The notes beneath the pieces are model-generated. The model saw nothing but the letters and a program-made list of their open reading frames with translations. It searched no databases and was not told the DNA's origin. From NCBI GenBank assembly GCA_964576115.1, contig CAZNUA010000005.1:106157-129215 (forward strand): 23,059 nucleotides of DNA, given 5' to 3'. The position numbers were made by a program, and so were the translations under genes. Positions within the stretch are counted from its first letter, which is position 1. Every line of letters starts with the position of its first letter. The DNA is from CAYSYY01 sp964576115 [NCBI: uncultured Gemmatimonadota bacterium]. Its GTDB lineage: Bacteria > Blakebacterota > Blakebacteria > Blakebacterales. Positions 1 to 10,592 of this stretch are shown here, piece after piece.

Positions 1-1
1 T

Positions 2-793
2 CTGGAGGTGGTCGGGGCTCTCGAGATCGAAAGCACCGACCTGAGTGAGGACGATCGGGAAACGGAGACGATCGAGGTCGTCGACGCCCTCGAAATCGAT
101 TCCACCGAGTTCGCCGGTCCCGATACAGGTCCGGCCGGCGGGGTTTCCAAAGACGACGATGCTATGGTTCTGGGACCCGTCGAACTTTCCGACGAAGCTC
201 TCGAAGAAGCCGGTGAGGGCATAGAGCTCGATACCGGGTTCGATGTCCTGGGCGAAAGCGAAGAAACCGCCGAGCTCACCGAAGCCGATATCGCGGAAGT
301 GGGGGCGATGGAACTGGACGGGGATGCCGCCCTTGATGTCGATGAAGCTCTCAAAGCCCTCGAGGACGAGCTCGGGGGAGCCGATCAGGAAGCCGAACCG
401 GTTGAGGTGGGGCCCGAAAACGCCCTCGAGGAGGACCTCGACGAACTCGGAGCTCAGCTTGAAGGCGATATGAGCCTCGACGAGATCGCCGAAGACGAAA
501 TCGGGGCAAGTGTCGCCGGGGAGGATGTGGCGCCGGGAGAAACGGTGGCGGAATCCGACGCCGCGGCGGACACGGAACCGGCGATGGCACAGGTCGAGGC
601 GGTGCCCGGTTCGGTCCAGATCGCTACCACCGACGACTCGATCAAAGCCGCCATCCAGGCCGAGATTCTGGTCGGACAGGGACATGTCAAGGAGGCCATC
701 CGTTTCTTCGAAGCGCTGCAGCTCTGGGATCCGGAGCGGGAATCCTTCAAGAAGCGGCTCGAAGACCTCAGGAAAATGATTCAGACGGAATAG
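2..793 (+). CDS. Acidic repeat protein with C-terminal TPR-like helices (5' end outside window)
   Basis: The frame is open from the left edge, so the N-terminus is missing; about 263 residues are visible. Roughly the first 200 residues are strongly acidic, rich in Glu, Asp, Ala and Leu, with short degenerate repeats of the type ALEIEST / ALEIDSTE and many LDE/LEE steps, which suggests an extended or partly helical acidic linker. The last 50 or so residues (IKAAIQAEILVGQGHVKEAI...) look like a tetratricopeptide-type helix pair: alternating small and bulky residues, a GH-x-KEAI-x-FF turn and a P-ER step. TPR units usually mediate protein-protein contact. The gene stops 1 bp before the M24 peptidase gene, so the two are probably co-transcribed. 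Function is not recognisable; a scaffold or assembly role is only a guess. Confidence 0.7.
   Translation: MEVVGALEIESTDLSEDDRETETIEVVDALEIDSTEFAGPDTGPAGGVSKDDDAMVLGPVELSDEALEEAGEGIELDTGFDVLGESEETAELTEADIAEVGAMELDGDAALDVDEALKALEDELGGADQEAEPVEVGPENALEEDLDELGAQLEGDMSLDEIAEDEIGASVAGEDVAPGETVAESDAAADTEPAMAQVEAVPGSVQIATTDDSIKAAIQAEILVGQGHVKEAIRFFEALQLWDPERESFKKRLEDLRKMIQTE
5..112 (+). repeat. Imperfect 39-bp direct repeat in the acidic coding region
   Basis: Bases 5-43 encode EVVGALEIESTDL and bases 74-112 encode EVVDALEIDSTEF. The copies lie 69 bp (23 codons) apart in the same frame. The substitutions are conservative at protein level, so this is a protein repeat under selection or an old duplication. 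Further, weaker copies appear to continue downstream, and more may lie left of the window. Confidence 0.5.
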
Positions 794-794
794 G

Positions 795-1877
795 ATGGGC
801 GGCGGCGGTTACACCGTTCGGCGACAGCGGCTGTGGGAGAACTCCGCCCTGCAGTCGCTCGACGCCCTGCTGATCACCTCCGGGGTGAATTGCCGTTATC
901 TCTGCGGTTTCACAGGTTCCAGTTCGATCCTGCTGCTGACCCCCCGGCGGGCGCACTTTTTTTCCGACGGGCGTTATCGTGAACAGAGTCAGACTGAGGT
1001 CGTGGACGCCGAGATCCATATCGTTGACGGTCCGCTTCTGCCTGCTCTGAAGCCGCTCGTGGGAACCTCCTCTGCGATCGGGTTCGAATCCGACCATCTC
1101 ACCGTCGCCACCCGCACCCAGCTTTCGGAACTCTCCCCCCGCCTGAACTGGGTGCCGGTCAGCGGGGTGGTAGAGGCCCTGCGTCTGGTCAAGGACGAGG
1201 GAGAGATCGCCCTGATCTCCGAAGCGGCCGATCTGGCCTGTGCCGTGCTCGGGGACACCCTCGATCTCATCGGCGAAGGCACCTCGGAGCTTGCCATCGC
1301 GGCGGCCCTGGAATCGGGCTTGCGCCTCAGAGGCAGCGAGGGGGGGGCATTCGAACCGATCGTCGTCTCCGGACCGCGAGGTGCCTGTCCTCACGGCCGG
1401 CCAGCCGACCGTCACCTGGCTGAGGGCGAGGCCGTCACAATCGATTTCGGCGCCGTCCGCGGAGGCTATCACAGCGATATCACCCGCTCTTTCTGTGTCG
1501 GCCAGCCGACCCCGATTGTCCGGGAGTGGGCCGAGGTACTCACGAGGGCGATCGAGGCCGTGCTGGACCGGACCGAAGCGGGTTGTCCCTGTCAGGAACT
1601 CGATGCCGTTGCTCGTCAGGTTATCGACGCCGCCGGTTTCGGTGACTATTTTGTGCACAGCCTTGGCCACGGTCTCGGGCTCGAGGTACACGAGGGGCCG
1701 CGCCTGTCCCGTACCTCATCCGATTCCCTGGCCGTCGGCATGGTCTTTACCATCGAACCGGGGATCTACGTGCCTGAGAAGGGGGGAATTCGGATCGAGG
1801 AGGATGTCGTGCTCGCACCCGATGGGCCGCAGCTGCTGACATCTTTCCCCCGCACGGTCACACTGCCCCAGAGCTGA
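795..1877 (+). CDS. M24 family Xaa-Pro aminopeptidase/dipeptidase
   Basis: A 360-residue 'pita-bread' metallopeptidase that should remove or cleave residues next to proline in cytosolic peptides. The N-terminal creatinase-like domain spans about residues 10-135 (YLCGFTGSSS, FFSDGRY) and the catalytic domain about 140-355. All five expected metal ligands are visible: D217 (TIDFGA), D228 (HSDITRSF), H292 (LGHGLGLEVHE), E321 (TIEPGIY) and E335 (GIRIEED); H200 is also conserved. The length fits PepQ/YqhT-type enzymes. ATG at 795 lies 1 bp after the upstream stop. The gene sits directly before efp, as in many bacteria including Bacillus (yqhT-efp), which supports the M24 Xaa-Pro peptidase call. 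Choosing between aminopeptidase and dipeptidase is not possible from sequence alone. Confidence 0.93.
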   Translation: MGGGGYTVRRQRLWENSALQSLDALLITSGVNCRYLCGFTGSSSILLLTPRRAHFFSDGRYREQSQTEVVDAEIHIVDGPLLPALKPLVGTSSAIGFESDHLTVATRTQLSELSPRLNWVPVSGVVEALRLVKDEGEIALISEAADLACAVLGDTLDLIGEGTSELAIAAALESGLRLRGSEGGAFEPIVVSGPRGACPHGRPADRHLAEGEAVTIDFGAVRGGYHSDITRSFCVGQPTPIVREWAEVLTRAIEAVLDRTEAGCPCQELDAVARQVIDAAGFGDYFVHSLGHGLGLEVHEGPRLSRTSSDSLAVGMVFTIEPGIYVPEKGGIRIEEDVVLAPDGPQLLTSFPRTVTLPQS

Positions 1878-1888
1878 ACGGATTGCGG

Positions 1889-2446
1889 ATGGCGACGACG
1901 GCGGATTTCAGGAACGGAATGACTTTCCGGATGGAGGATGAACTCTGGAAGATCCTCGAGTTCCTTCATGTCAAACCCGGCAAGGGAGGGGCTTTCGTGC
2001 GGACCAAGCTCCGGCGGCTCTCCGACGGGGCGGTGATCGAAAAGACCTTCAGAGCCGGCGAAAAAATCGACGAGGTGCGCATCATCGCCCGCCAGATGCA
2101 GTTTCTCTACGAGTCGAACGGTCTGTATTACTTCATGGATTCGGAAACCTTCGAGCAGTACCCGCTGGCCGGGGAGCTGATCGCCGACATCGTTCCGTAT
2201 CTGAAGGAAGCCATGACTGTGAAAGTCCTCTGGCATGAGGAGCAACCCCTCTGGGCCGAGGTCGGGCAGTTCGTGGAGCTCGAAGTACGCCAGACCGATC
2301 CGGGGGTGCGCGGTGATACCGCCACGGGAGGATCGAAACCGGCCGAACTGGAAACGGGCCTGACGATTCAGGTACCGTTGTTTATCAACCAGGGGGATGT
2401 GGTGAAGGTGGATACCACCACAGGGGAGTACATAACCCGCGTGTGA
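1889..2446 (+). CDS. efp: Elongation factor P
   Basis: EF-P binds ribosomes stalled on polyproline stretches and promotes peptide-bond formation. The 185-residue product has the three-domain EF-P layout: an N-terminal KOW-like domain (MATTADFRNGM...), a middle OB domain and a C-terminal OB domain containing GDTATGGSKPAELETG-L and ending TGEYITRV. The loop tip reads KPGKGGA with Lys32, the position modified in Lys-type EF-Ps; no EpmA/EpmB gene is seen nearby, so the modification type is unknown. ATG at 1889 is preferred over TTG at 1883 because family members begin at MxxTxDF. The Shine-Dalgarno is weak for either start. The gene lies 11 bp after the peptidase gene and 15 bp before accB. Confidence 0.97.
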   Translation: MATTADFRNGMTFRMEDELWKILEFLHVKPGKGGAFVRTKLRRLSDGAVIEKTFRAGEKIDEVRIIARQMQFLYESNGLYYFMDSETFEQYPLAGELIADIVPYLKEAMTVKVLWHEEQPLWAEVGQFVELEVRQTDPGVRGDTATGGSKPAELETGLTIQVPLFINQGDVVKVDTTTGEYITRV

Positions 2447-2461
2447 ACGGAGACTCAGAGC

Positions 2462-2947
2462 ATGAACGAGCGGGACATCCGTAACCTGATCAGGATCGTG
2501 GAGGAAACCGGTATCGACGAACTCGAGGTTCGGAACTGGTGGGGACGCCGGATCCGGGTCACCCGGCGACTGGCCGGAGCTGCACCTCCGGCGGCAGGGC
2601 CGGCCCTGTCGAATACAGTCCTCACTCCGGCCGCCCCGGTATCCGCACCCGAGCCGGAAAGCTCTGAAGAGGCGTTGTCGGGCCGGACCTGGTCGGAGGA
2701 AACCCACTATCTCATTCCTTCCCCGATCGTCGGCACCTTCTACCGGGCTCCGGCGCCCGACGCTCCTCCCTATGTCGAGGTCGGCGACACCATCAAGGCG
2801 GGCCAGGTCGTCTGTATCGTCGAAGCGATGAAACTGATGAACGAGATCCAGGCTGAACAGGGAGGCAAAGTGGTGGAGATCCTGGTGGAGAACGCCACTC
2901 CCGTCGAGTACAACCAGACCATGATCGTCCTCGAACCGGAGGTATGA
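2462..2947 (+). CDS. accB: Acetyl-CoA carboxylase biotin carboxyl carrier protein
   Basis: BCCP carries biotin between the biotin carboxylase (AccC) and the carboxyltransferase in the first step of fatty acid synthesis. The 161-residue product has the usual short N-terminal region ([22 protein letters not shown]), an Ala/Pro-rich flexible linker at about residues 36-75, and the biotinyl domain at about 82-161. The biotin acceptor is Lys124 in the canonical EAMKLMNE motif; the 'thumb' region [13 protein letters not shown] typical of BCCP is present at about 87-99. ATG at 2462 is preceded by a modest GGAG at 2449-2452. Its partner accC is downstream but separated by a PilT-like gene. Confidence 0.97.
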   Translation: MNERDIRNLIRIVEETGIDELEVRNWWGRRIRVTRRLAGAAPPAAGPALSNTVLTPAAPVSAPEPESSEEALSGRTWSEETHYLIPSPIVGTFYRAPAPDAPPYVEVGDTIKAGQVVCIVEAMKLMNEIQAEQGGKVVEILVENATPVEYNQTMIVLEPEV

Positions 2948-2950
2948 GAC

Positions 2951-4042
2951 ATGGATATCGACCGCCTGCTCGAACAGATGGCGAAGTTCTCGGCTTCCGA
3001 CCTCCACCTGCAGGAAGGATTCAAACCCGGCCTGCGCATCGACGGAGCCCTGCGCCGCCTCGACGTCGAACCGTTGAGCCGGGAAGGGTTGATGGAGGCC
3101 GTCCAGAGAGTACTCGACCCCCGCCAGTTCACCCGCTTCGAAGAGACCAGCGAGGGGGACGGCGGCTACGAGGTCAAGGGTATCGGCCGCTTTCGGATCA
3201 ACGCTTACAAGGCGCTGGGCAAGGTCAACATGGCCATCCGGTACATCCCACTCGAGATCCCGAAGCTCGAGACCCTCGGTCTGCCCGCCAAGATCCCCGA
3301 AGTGGCGCTCTCACAGCGGGGCCTGGTTCTGGTGACCGGTGTCACCGGGAGCGGGAAATCCACTTCCCTGGCCGCCATGCTCCGGCACATCAACGAAAAC
3401 CGTCGGGCCAAGATCATCACCCTCGAAGATCCGGTCGAGTTCCACCACACCGAAAATCTCTGCAGCGTCAGCCAGCGCGAGGTCGGGATCGATACCGTAT
3501 CGTACGCCGTCGGCCTGAAACAGGTCTTTCGACAGAATCCCGACGTGATCCTGCTCGGCGAGATCAGGGATCAGGAGGTCATGGCCGAGGCCCTGGCCGG
3601 AGCCGAAACCGGGCATCTGGTCTTTTCGACCCTGCACACCGCCGACGCCCGCCATACCATCACCCGGATCCTCTCCTTCTACCCGCCGCACGACCACCAG
3701 GCCGTGCGCGAACTCCTTTCCGGCGTGCTGGTGGCCACCATCAGCATGCGCCTGATGCCGAAGAAGGGCGGAGGGCGTATTCCGGCCGTGGAACTGATGA
3801 TCAACACCGCCCTGATCGCCGATATCATCGCCGAAGAAGGCCGGCTGGCCGAGATACCGCAGATCATGCAGGACGGGCGCAGCCAGTACGGGATGCAGAC
3901 TTTCGACCAGTGCATTCTCGACCACTACCGGGAGGGTCTGATCGAGTACGAGGTCGCCAAGGCGGCTACCAGCAATCCCTCGGAATTCGACCTGGCTATC
4001 CAGGGCATCACCGGCGGCGCCGCCGAGAGCAATTCCGACTGA
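2951..4042 (+). CDS. PilT/PilU-type type IV pilus retraction ATPase
   Basis: A 363-residue secretion/retraction ATPase that, in this family, forms a hexamer at the inner-membrane base of a type IV pilus and powers pilus depolymerisation. Visible motifs: N-terminal PAS-like domain with SASDLHL (14-20) and RFRINAY (80-86); Walker [10 protein letters not shown] (130-138, Lys136); Asp box ITLEDPVEF (156-164); Walker B LLGEIRD (201-207); His box HLVFSTLHT (222-230). The C-terminal part (MQTFDQ...[12 protein letters not shown]) resembles PilT/PilU and lacks the zinc-binding insert of GspE/PilB, so a retraction-type enzyme is favoured. The AIRNLIRE-like PilT motif is altered to [11 protein letters not shown], so PilT versus PilU is left open. 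GGAGG at 2938-2942 precedes ATG 2951. No other pilus genes are in the window; the gene sits inside the accB-accC pair. Confidence 0.93.
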   Translation: MDIDRLLEQMAKFSASDLHLQEGFKPGLRIDGALRRLDVEPLSREGLMEAVQRVLDPRQFTRFEETSEGDGGYEVKGIGRFRINAYKALGKVNMAIRYIPLEIPKLETLGLPAKIPEVALSQRGLVLVTGVTGSGKSTSLAAMLRHINENRRAKIITLEDPVEFHHTENLCSVSQREVGIDTVSYAVGLKQVFRQNPDVILLGEIRDQEVMAEALAGAETGHLVFSTLHTADARHTITRILSFYPPHDHQAVRELLSGVLVATISMRLMPKKGGGRIPAVELMINTALIADIIAEEGRLAEIPQIMQDGRSQYGMQTFDQCILDHYREGLIEYEVAKAATSNPSEFDLAIQGITGGAAESNSD

Positions 4043-4062
4043 AGGTATCGGGAGAATCGAAC

Positions 4063-4073
4063 GGAGAGGAAGG
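4063..4073 (+). promoter_or_regulatory. Ribosome binding site deciding the accC GTG start
   Basis: GGAGAGGAAGG lies 6 bases upstream of the GTG at 4080, a near-ideal anti-Shine-Dalgarno match and spacing. It supports GTG, encoding the family-typical start [12 protein letters not shown], as the true initiation codon. Confidence 0.7.
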
Positions 4074-4079
4074 GTCGCG

Positions 4080-5429
<1,350 letters not shown>

Positions 5430-5499
5430 CACGCTCTTTCGCAGCCGATCCGCAGCGCGGGTGCGGGAGGGTCTAACCAGGGCCGTCAGGCCGGATCGT

Positions 5500-5505
5500 G
5501 AGGGA
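5500..5505 (+). promoter_or_regulatory. Ribosome binding site deciding the gcvH start
   Basis: GAGGGA ends 6 bases before ATG 5512. It supports this start rather than in-frame upstream starts (such as GTG at 5461), which would add 17 residues with no counterpart in known H proteins. Confidence 0.6.
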
Positions 5506-5511
5506 ACGCAG

Positions 5512-5898
5512 ATGAACATTCCCCAGGAACTCTACTACAGCAAGGAACACGAGTGGTGCCGGGTCGAGGGAGAAATCGCCACCGTCGGGATCACCGATTT
5601 CGCCCAGAGCGAGCTGGGTGACGTGGTCTTTCTCGAACTGCCCGAGGTCGGCGACGAGACCGGGGCCGGCGACGAATTCGGAACGATCGAAGCCGTCAAG
5701 GCCGTCGCCGAACTCTATGCCCCGATATCGGGCAAAGTGACCGAGATCAACGAAGCAGTGGTGGATACCCCCGAGACCGTCAACGAAGATCCCTACGGCG
5801 CCGGTTGGATGGTCAAGATCCAGATGAGCGACACCTCCGAGCTCGAGGCTCTGCTCGATGCCGCCGGATATGAAACCTTGATTGGAGAGGGCGAGTAA
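5512..5898 (+). CDS. gcvH: Glycine cleavage system H protein
   Basis: The H protein carries the aminomethyl group on a lipoyl arm among the P, T and L proteins of the glycine cleavage system. The 128-residue product has the normal length and signature: YYSKEHEW near the start, [15 protein letters not shown], and the lipoylation region [15 protein letters not shown] with acceptor Lys63. The C-terminus ([12 protein letters not shown]) is also typical. It is followed after 4 bp by gcvPA, so the gcvH-gcvPA-gcvPB order forms one unit. No gcvT (T protein) or lipoamide dehydrogenase gene is present in the window. Confidence 0.97.
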   Translation: MNIPQELYYSKEHEWCRVEGEIATVGITDFAQSELGDVVFLELPEVGDETGAGDEFGTIEAVKAVAELYAPISGKVTEINEAVVDTPETVNEDPYGAGWMVKIQMSDTSELEALLDAAGYETLIGEGE

Positions 5899-5902
5899 GA
5901 AC

Positions 5903-7279
5903 GTGAAATACACACCATCGGGTCCTGGGGAGTACGCCGAACTCCTGCAGGCCATCGGCGTCGAGCGCTTCGAGGATCTGCTCGAGGGCGTGCCCGAAAA
6001 ACTGCGTCTGGAGGGTGCGCTCGATCTCCCGGGAGGAATGTCCGAGCCCGAAGTACGGGCCGTGGTCGAGAAACTGGCCGCGCGGAACCGGAACCGGTCT
6101 CAGAGCGTCTGCTTTGCTGGTGCCGGAGCGTACGATCATTTCGTTCCGGCGGCCATCGACACGATCGTCTCGCGCTCGGAATTCACCACCGCTTACACTC
6201 CCTACCAGAGCGAAGTGTCCCAGGGAACCCTGCAGGTCATCTACGAATTCCAGTCGCTGGTGGCCGAATTGATGGGCCTGGAGGTGGCCAACGCCAGCCT
6301 CTACGACGGTGCCCACGCCGTCGCCGAGGCGGTACTGCTGGCCCATGCCGTCCGGGGGGTCGATCGCGCCCTGGTCTCCGCCGGTCTGCACCCGCACGCC
6401 CGGCGCGTGCTCGACACCTACGCCGCCGGACTGGGGCTCGAGATCGTGACGGTACCGTTGGGCGCCGATGGACGCACCGATGCCGCCGCTCTGACCGAAC
6501 TGCTCGCCGAACCGGCTTCAGCCGTCGTGTTCGCCCATCCCACCTTTTCCGGATGTCTCGAAGATCCCGCCCGCCTGACCGGGATCGTCCATGATACCGG
6601 GGCCGGAAAACCGCCCCTGGTCATCGGCTCGGTGTATCCCCTCAGTCTCGGGCTGCTGGCCCCGCCGGGGGAGTGGGGCGCCGACGTGGCGGTCGCCGAA
6701 GGACAGAGCCTGGGTCTGCCGCTTTCCTTCGGCGGTCCCTACCTGGGGCTCTTCGCCTGCCGCTCGGAGTACCTCCGGCGCCTGCCGGGGCGGCTCATCG
6801 GCCGTACGCTCGACCGCGACGGGCGGGAGAGCTTCGTACTCACCATGCAGACGCGCGAACAGCACATCCGGCGGGCCAAAGCCACCTCGAACATCTGTAC
6901 CAACCAGGGTCTCTGCGCCACCTGGGGTACGGTCTACATGAGTCTGCTCGGGCCCGAAGGCCTGCGGGAGGTGGCCGAACAGTGCCATGCCCGGGCGCAC
7001 TATCTGGCCGGTTTGCTCACCGCCGTGCCGGGGGTCGAACTGACCTGGCCCGACACCCCATTCTTCAACGAGTTCACCCTGAACCTGCCGGTCGATCCGG
7101 GCGAGCTCCTGGCCCGACTGGACGGGGTGGGTTTTCTGGGCGGCGTCGATCCGCACCGCTTCGAACCCACCATCCCCGGAGATCTGATCGTCGCCGTGAC
7201 CGAGCAGCGCACCCGGGCCGAGATGGACGCTTTCGCCCGGGCTTTCGAAGAGGCCGTTACCGGAGGATTCAAGCCATGA
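5903..7279 (+). CDS. gcvPA: Glycine dehydrogenase (decarboxylating) subunit 1
   Basis: This is the N-terminal half of the split PLP-dependent P protein, which decarboxylates glycine and passes the aminomethyl group to lipoyl-GcvH. The 458-residue product shows [38 protein letters not shown] and [17 protein letters not shown] motifs (here [19 protein letters not shown]) typical of subunit 1. GTG at 5903 is preferred over TTG at 5882 because it yields the family-like start [20 protein letters not shown] and avoids overlapping gcvH; GGAGAGG at 5884-5890 may serve as its binding site. The stop overlaps the start of gcvPB by 4 bases (ATGA), so the two subunits are translationally coupled, as expected for a heterotetramer. 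This half has no PLP lysine. Confidence 0.96.
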   Translation: MKYTPSGPGEYAELLQAIGVERFEDLLEGVPEKLRLEGALDLPGGMSEPEVRAVVEKLAARNRNRSQSVCFAGAGAYDHFVPAAIDTIVSRSEFTTAYTPYQSEVSQGTLQVIYEFQSLVAELMGLEVANASLYDGAHAVAEAVLLAHAVRGVDRALVSAGLHPHARRVLDTYAAGLGLEIVTVPLGADGRTDAAALTELLAEPASAVVFAHPTFSGCLEDPARLTGIVHDTGAGKPPLVIGSVYPLSLGLLAPPGEWGADVAVAEGQSLGLPLSFGGPYLGLFACRSEYLRRLPGRLIGRTLDRDGRESFVLTMQTREQHIRRAKATSNICTNQGLCATWGTVYMSLLGPEGLREVAEQCHARAHYLAGLLTAVPGVELTWPDTPFFNEFTLNLPVDPGELLARLDGVGFLGGVDPHRFEPTIPGDLIVAVTEQRTRAEMDAFARAFEEAVTGGFKP

Positions 7280-8814
7280 GCGACACCCCGCAGCCTCTGA
7301 CAGCCGCCGAGCGGGCGGCCCGCAACGCCCGCAGCCCCTGGCTCACCGCCCCCGAACCGCTTGCGATCGAACTGAGCCGCGCCGGGCGGCGCGGACTGCC
7401 TCTGCCCGCTCTCGACGTGCCCGAGGCGGACCCGGTTTCCGAAGGGCTGGCCCGCAGCAGGGCCCCGCACTGGCCCGAGATGAGCGAGAGCGAGGTTGTG
7501 CGGCACTTCACCCGGCTCTCGACCCGTAACCACCACGTGGACAAGAACCTCTACCCCCTGGGATCGTGCACCATGAAGTACAATCCCAAGGTCAACGAGG
7601 TCATGGCCCGGCTCCCGGGTCTGGTGGACCTGCACCCCCTGCAGCACGATACGGGAGTCCAGGGCGCACTGGCCCTGATGTGGGAGCTCGAACGGCTTCT
7701 GGCGGCGATATCGGGTTTCGCAGCGGTGAGCCTGCAGCCCGCAGCGGGTGCCCAGGGCGAGTTGACCGGTCTGATGACGATCCGGGCCTGCCACGAGGCC
7801 GCCGGCGAAGGGGAGAGCCGCAAGCGGGTTCTGCTGCCCGATTCGGCCCACGGCACCAATCCCGCCAGCGTCACCCTCAACGGCTGGGTGACCGAAGAGA
7901 TCGCCAGCGGATCCGACGGTCTGATCGATCTCGAGGCCCTGCGCGACGGTCTGGGATCCGACGTGGCCTGCCTGATGATCACCAATCCGAACACGCTCGG
8001 CCTCTTCGAATCCTCGATCGAGACCGTCTGCGAACTGGTCCACGAGGCGGGGGGATTGGTGTACATGGACGGTGCCAACCTCAACGCCCTGATGGGGATC
8101 GTACAGCCGGGACGGATCGGGGTGGACGTGATGCACTTCAACCTGCACAAAACTTTCTCCACCCCCCACGGTGGGGGCGGGCCGGGAGCGGGGCCGATCG
8201 GCGTGACCGAAAGGCTCGAGCCCTTCCTGCCGGTGCCCCGTATCGAGCGGGAAGCCTCGACCGAAGCGCCCGACGGCTGGGCCTACCGCACGGTGTGGGA
8301 CCGTCCGCAGAGCATCGGGAAAGTACAGGGCTTTTTCGGCAACTTCGGCGTCCTGGTCCGGGCCTACACCTATATCCGGGCGCTGGGCCCCGAGGGTCTG
8401 GCCGATGCCACCCGGGGGGCGGTCATCAATGCCAACTACCTGCTCTCCCGGGTCGGGGACGCCTACCATCTGCCCCATCCCGGACCGTGTATGCACGAGT
8501 TCGTGCTTTCGGGCTGCGATCAGAAGAGCGCCTGCGGGGTGAACACCACCGATATCGCCAAGCGACTGCTCGATTTCGGCTTTCACGCCCCGACCGTCTA
8601 CTTCCCGCTCATCGTGCCCGAAGCGCTCATGATCGAACCCACCGAGACTGAAACCCGGGAAACCCTCGACGAGTTCGCCGAAGCTCTGCTGCAGATCGCC
8701 CGCGAAGCGAAGGAGGATCCCGATCTGGTCCACGAGGCGCCGCATACGACTCCCGTCAGACGTCCTGACGAAGCCAGGGCGGCCAAGCACCCCGACCTGA
8801 GGTGGCGCGCCTGA
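7276..8814 (+). CDS. gcvPB: Glycine dehydrogenase (decarboxylating) subunit 2
   Basis: The C-terminal half of the split P protein carries the PLP cofactor. The 512-residue product includes [20 protein letters not shown] (residues 85-104), QPAAGAQGE, the [10 protein letters not shown] segment (189-198), [11 protein letters not shown], and the PLP-binding Lys292 in [18 protein letters not shown]. All are canonical. ATG 7276 overlaps the gcvPA stop. The frame is open for 600 bp further upstream across gcvPA, but that extension is an overlap artefact: it matches no known P-protein sequence and would displace the family-like start. The 3' end overlaps the next gene by 13 bases. The length and a C-terminal extension ([20 protein letters not shown]) match the subunit 2 family. 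Confidence 0.97.
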   Translation: MSDTPQPLTAAERAARNARSPWLTAPEPLAIELSRAGRRGLPLPALDVPEADPVSEGLARSRAPHWPEMSESEVVRHFTRLSTRNHHVDKNLYPLGSCTMKYNPKVNEVMARLPGLVDLHPLQHDTGVQGALALMWELERLLAAISGFAAVSLQPAAGAQGELTGLMTIRACHEAAGEGESRKRVLLPDSAHGTNPASVTLNGWVTEEIASGSDGLIDLEALRDGLGSDVACLMITNPNTLGLFESSIETVCELVHEAGGLVYMDGANLNALMGIVQPGRIGVDVMHFNLHKTFSTPHGGGGPGAGPIGVTERLEPFLPVPRIEREASTEAPDGWAYRTVWDRPQSIGKVQGFFGNFGVLVRAYTYIRALGPEGLADATRGAVINANYLLSRVGDAYHLPHPGPCMHEFVLSGCDQKSACGVNTTDIAKRLLDFGFHAPTVYFPLIVPEALMIEPTETETRETLDEFAEALLQIAREAKEDPDLVHEAPHTTPVRRPDEARAAKHPDLRWRA

Positions 8815-10592
8815 CGATCCGGAGCGGTCTGTTCGTCCTCGCCCTGGCCGCCGGGGCGGGAATCGGGGGGTGTGCCAAGGAAGGGATGCCTCCCGGCGGC
8901 CCCGAAGATATCGAAGCCCCCGGTCTCGAAGCCGTTTCTCCGGTTCCGGGGGCCACCGGTGTCAGCCGCTTCGAACCGATCGTCTTCCATTTTTCCGAGG
9001 CCATGAACCACGCCAGTGTGGAGAAGGCGCTCTTCTTCACCCCCGACATCGGCTCCACCCTGCGGGTGAACTGGCGCGGTCGCGAGCTGCGGCTCGAACC
9101 GCAGGTGCGCTACCGCGAGAACACCACCATCGTGGTCACTCTCGGAGCCGATGCGGCCGATACCCATCGCAATCGTCTGGGGGAGAGTCTCACTTTCGCC
9201 TTCTCGACCGGATCCGAACTCGATGCCGGGGTGGTGAGCGGACAGGTCGTCGAGGCCGGCCGGCCGGCCTCCGGATCCTGGCTCTGGATCTACGAGCTCG
9301 CAGCCGGCCCGCCCGATCCCTCGCCCCTGCTCGGGCTGGACCGGGCCTACCCTCTCTACATCACCCAGACCGACGATGCCGGGTACTTCGAACAGCGGTA
9401 CATGGGCGCCGGATCGTACCGGATTTTCGCTTTCATCGATCGGAACTCGAACCTGCGTTTCGACCTCGACACCGATCCCCTGGCGGTACCCCCGACCGAC
9501 ATTCATCTCTCAGGCACCTCAGCCGACAGCGCCGCCAATATGTTCACCGGTCTGGTTTTGAATCTGGCCCCGCGCGATACCGTCGGGCCCCGGCTCCGGT
9601 CCGCCGTCGCCCTTGATTCGGTCCGTATCACGCTGACTTTCTCCGAACCGCCCGCCCCGGAAACGGTACCGCGGGTCGCCATCGCCGGCTGGGATGAGGC
9701 GGCCGAAGCTGCCAGCAGCGACCTGCCCGCCCCGGTGATCGTCGCCGCCCACCGTCCGGTCGAAGCGGCCGGTTCGCTGCTGCTCCGGGTCGCCGGGGCC
9801 GAGCCGGGGACGCGCTATCTGGTCCGTCTTCTCGAAGCGGTCGATGCGGCCGGCAACCCGGCCCGGGAGGCGGTGCGTCCCGTGCTCTGTACCGTGCCTG
9901 CCCGCAGTGACACCACCGCTCCCCGGCTCGCGGCGGTCACGCCGCCCGATTCCAGCCGGGGCTTGAATCGCGACACCCGCCTCAGACTCACCTTTGCCAC
10001 CGAAGTGGATCCCCCCGCCGATCAGACCTGGCGTCTCATCGGTCCCGACACCCTCGACCTGACCGCCAGTTGGCTCGATCCCCGCACGATCGAGTTCGAG
10101 CTGTCCGGAGATCCCCGCGAGGGCGACTGGTACCGTCTGCCGGTTCCCCTGGCCCGGTTCACCTCGTGGACGGGCATCAACGGCCCCTCCGGTCTGCCCG
10201 GACCCGCCTGGCAGGCTGCGGCTCTTCCCGGCCGCGGCACCCTCAGACTCAGCATTGCCGGTGACCGGGAACCGCCGGCCGGCGGGTACGTCATTTATTT
10301 CGAGGGGGCGGGCAGCCGGGCGGCCGAACGGGTCACGGTCCACCGGGCTCAAGCCGGTGAGTTTGCGACTCCCGAACTGCCGGTCGGGCCGTACTGCGTC
10401 TGGGGTTTTGCCGACGCCGATGCCGACGGCCGGCTCGACACGGGTGCGGCCCTGCCCTTCGAACCGGCCGAGATCGTGGCGGTCCTGCCCGATACCCTGT
10501 ATGTGCGTGATTCTTTCGAAAGCAGCTATGCTCTGCCGCTCGTGCTGCGGGCGATCCGCCCGCCCCCGGAAGAAGGAGAAGAAGGACGATGA
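8802..10592 (+). CDS. Ig-like (Big_5-type) domain lipoprotein
   Basis: A 596-residue predicted lipoprotein. Residues 1-23 form a signal peptide with a hydrophobic core ([15 protein letters not shown]) and Cys24 in an IGGC lipobox, so it should be lipid-anchored. The mature start [13 protein letters not shown] resembles the C-A-x-x-G-x-P-x-G-G-P motif I associate with Bacteroidota/FCB Ig-like lipoproteins. Three segments look like bacterial Ig-like folds: about 38-138 ([21 protein letters not shown]), about 257-365 (TVGPRLRSA...LTFSEP) and about 368-470 ([15 protein letters not shown]). Two Asp-rich loops (DRNSNLRFD at 213-221 and DADADGRLD at 538-546) resemble calcium-binding turns. GTG 8802 is the start; it overlaps gcvPB by 13 bases and dapF by 4. 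Its function is unknown; surface or periplasmic structure is the likeliest role. Confidence 0.85.
   Translation: MARLTIRSGLFVLALAAGAGIGGCAKEGMPPGGPEDIEAPGLEAVSPVPGATGVSRFEPIVFHFSEAMNHASVEKALFFTPDIGSTLRVNWRGRELRLEPQVRYRENTTIVVTLGADAADTHRNRLGESLTFAFSTGSELDAGVVSGQVVEAGRPASGSWLWIYELAAGPPDPSPLLGLDRAYPLYITQTDDAGYFEQRYMGAGSYRIFAFIDRNSNLRFDLDTDPLAVPPTDIHLSGTSADSAANMFTGLVLNLAPRDTVGPRLRSAVALDSVRITLTFSEPPAPETVPRVAIAGWDEAAEAASSDLPAPVIVAAHRPVEAAGSLLLRVAGAEPGTRYLVRLLEAVDAAGNPAREAVRPVLCTVPARSDTTAPRLAAVTPPDSSRGLNRDTRLRLTFATEVDPPADQTWRLIGPDTLDLTASWLDPRTIEFELSGDPREGDWYRLPVPLARFTSWTGINGPSGLPGPAWQAAALPGRGTLRLSIAGDREPPAGGYVIYFEGAGSRAAERVTVHRAQAGEFATPELPVGPYCVWGFADADADGRLDTGAALPFEPAEIVAVLPDTLYVRDSFESSYALPLVLRAIRPPPEEGEEGR

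Noticed and set aside
5430-5511. Glycine riboswitch or promoter before gcvH
   Set aside because: The 82-bp gap is too short for a riboswitch with expression platform and shows no matching core. TTGACA at 5426-5431 exists but no acceptable -10 lies 16-18 bp downstream.
6673-7275. Upstream in-frame extension of gcvPB across gcvPA
   Set aside because: It overlaps gcvPA in another frame, has no family similarity, and the ATG at 7276 fits both the coupled ATGA junction and the known N-terminus.
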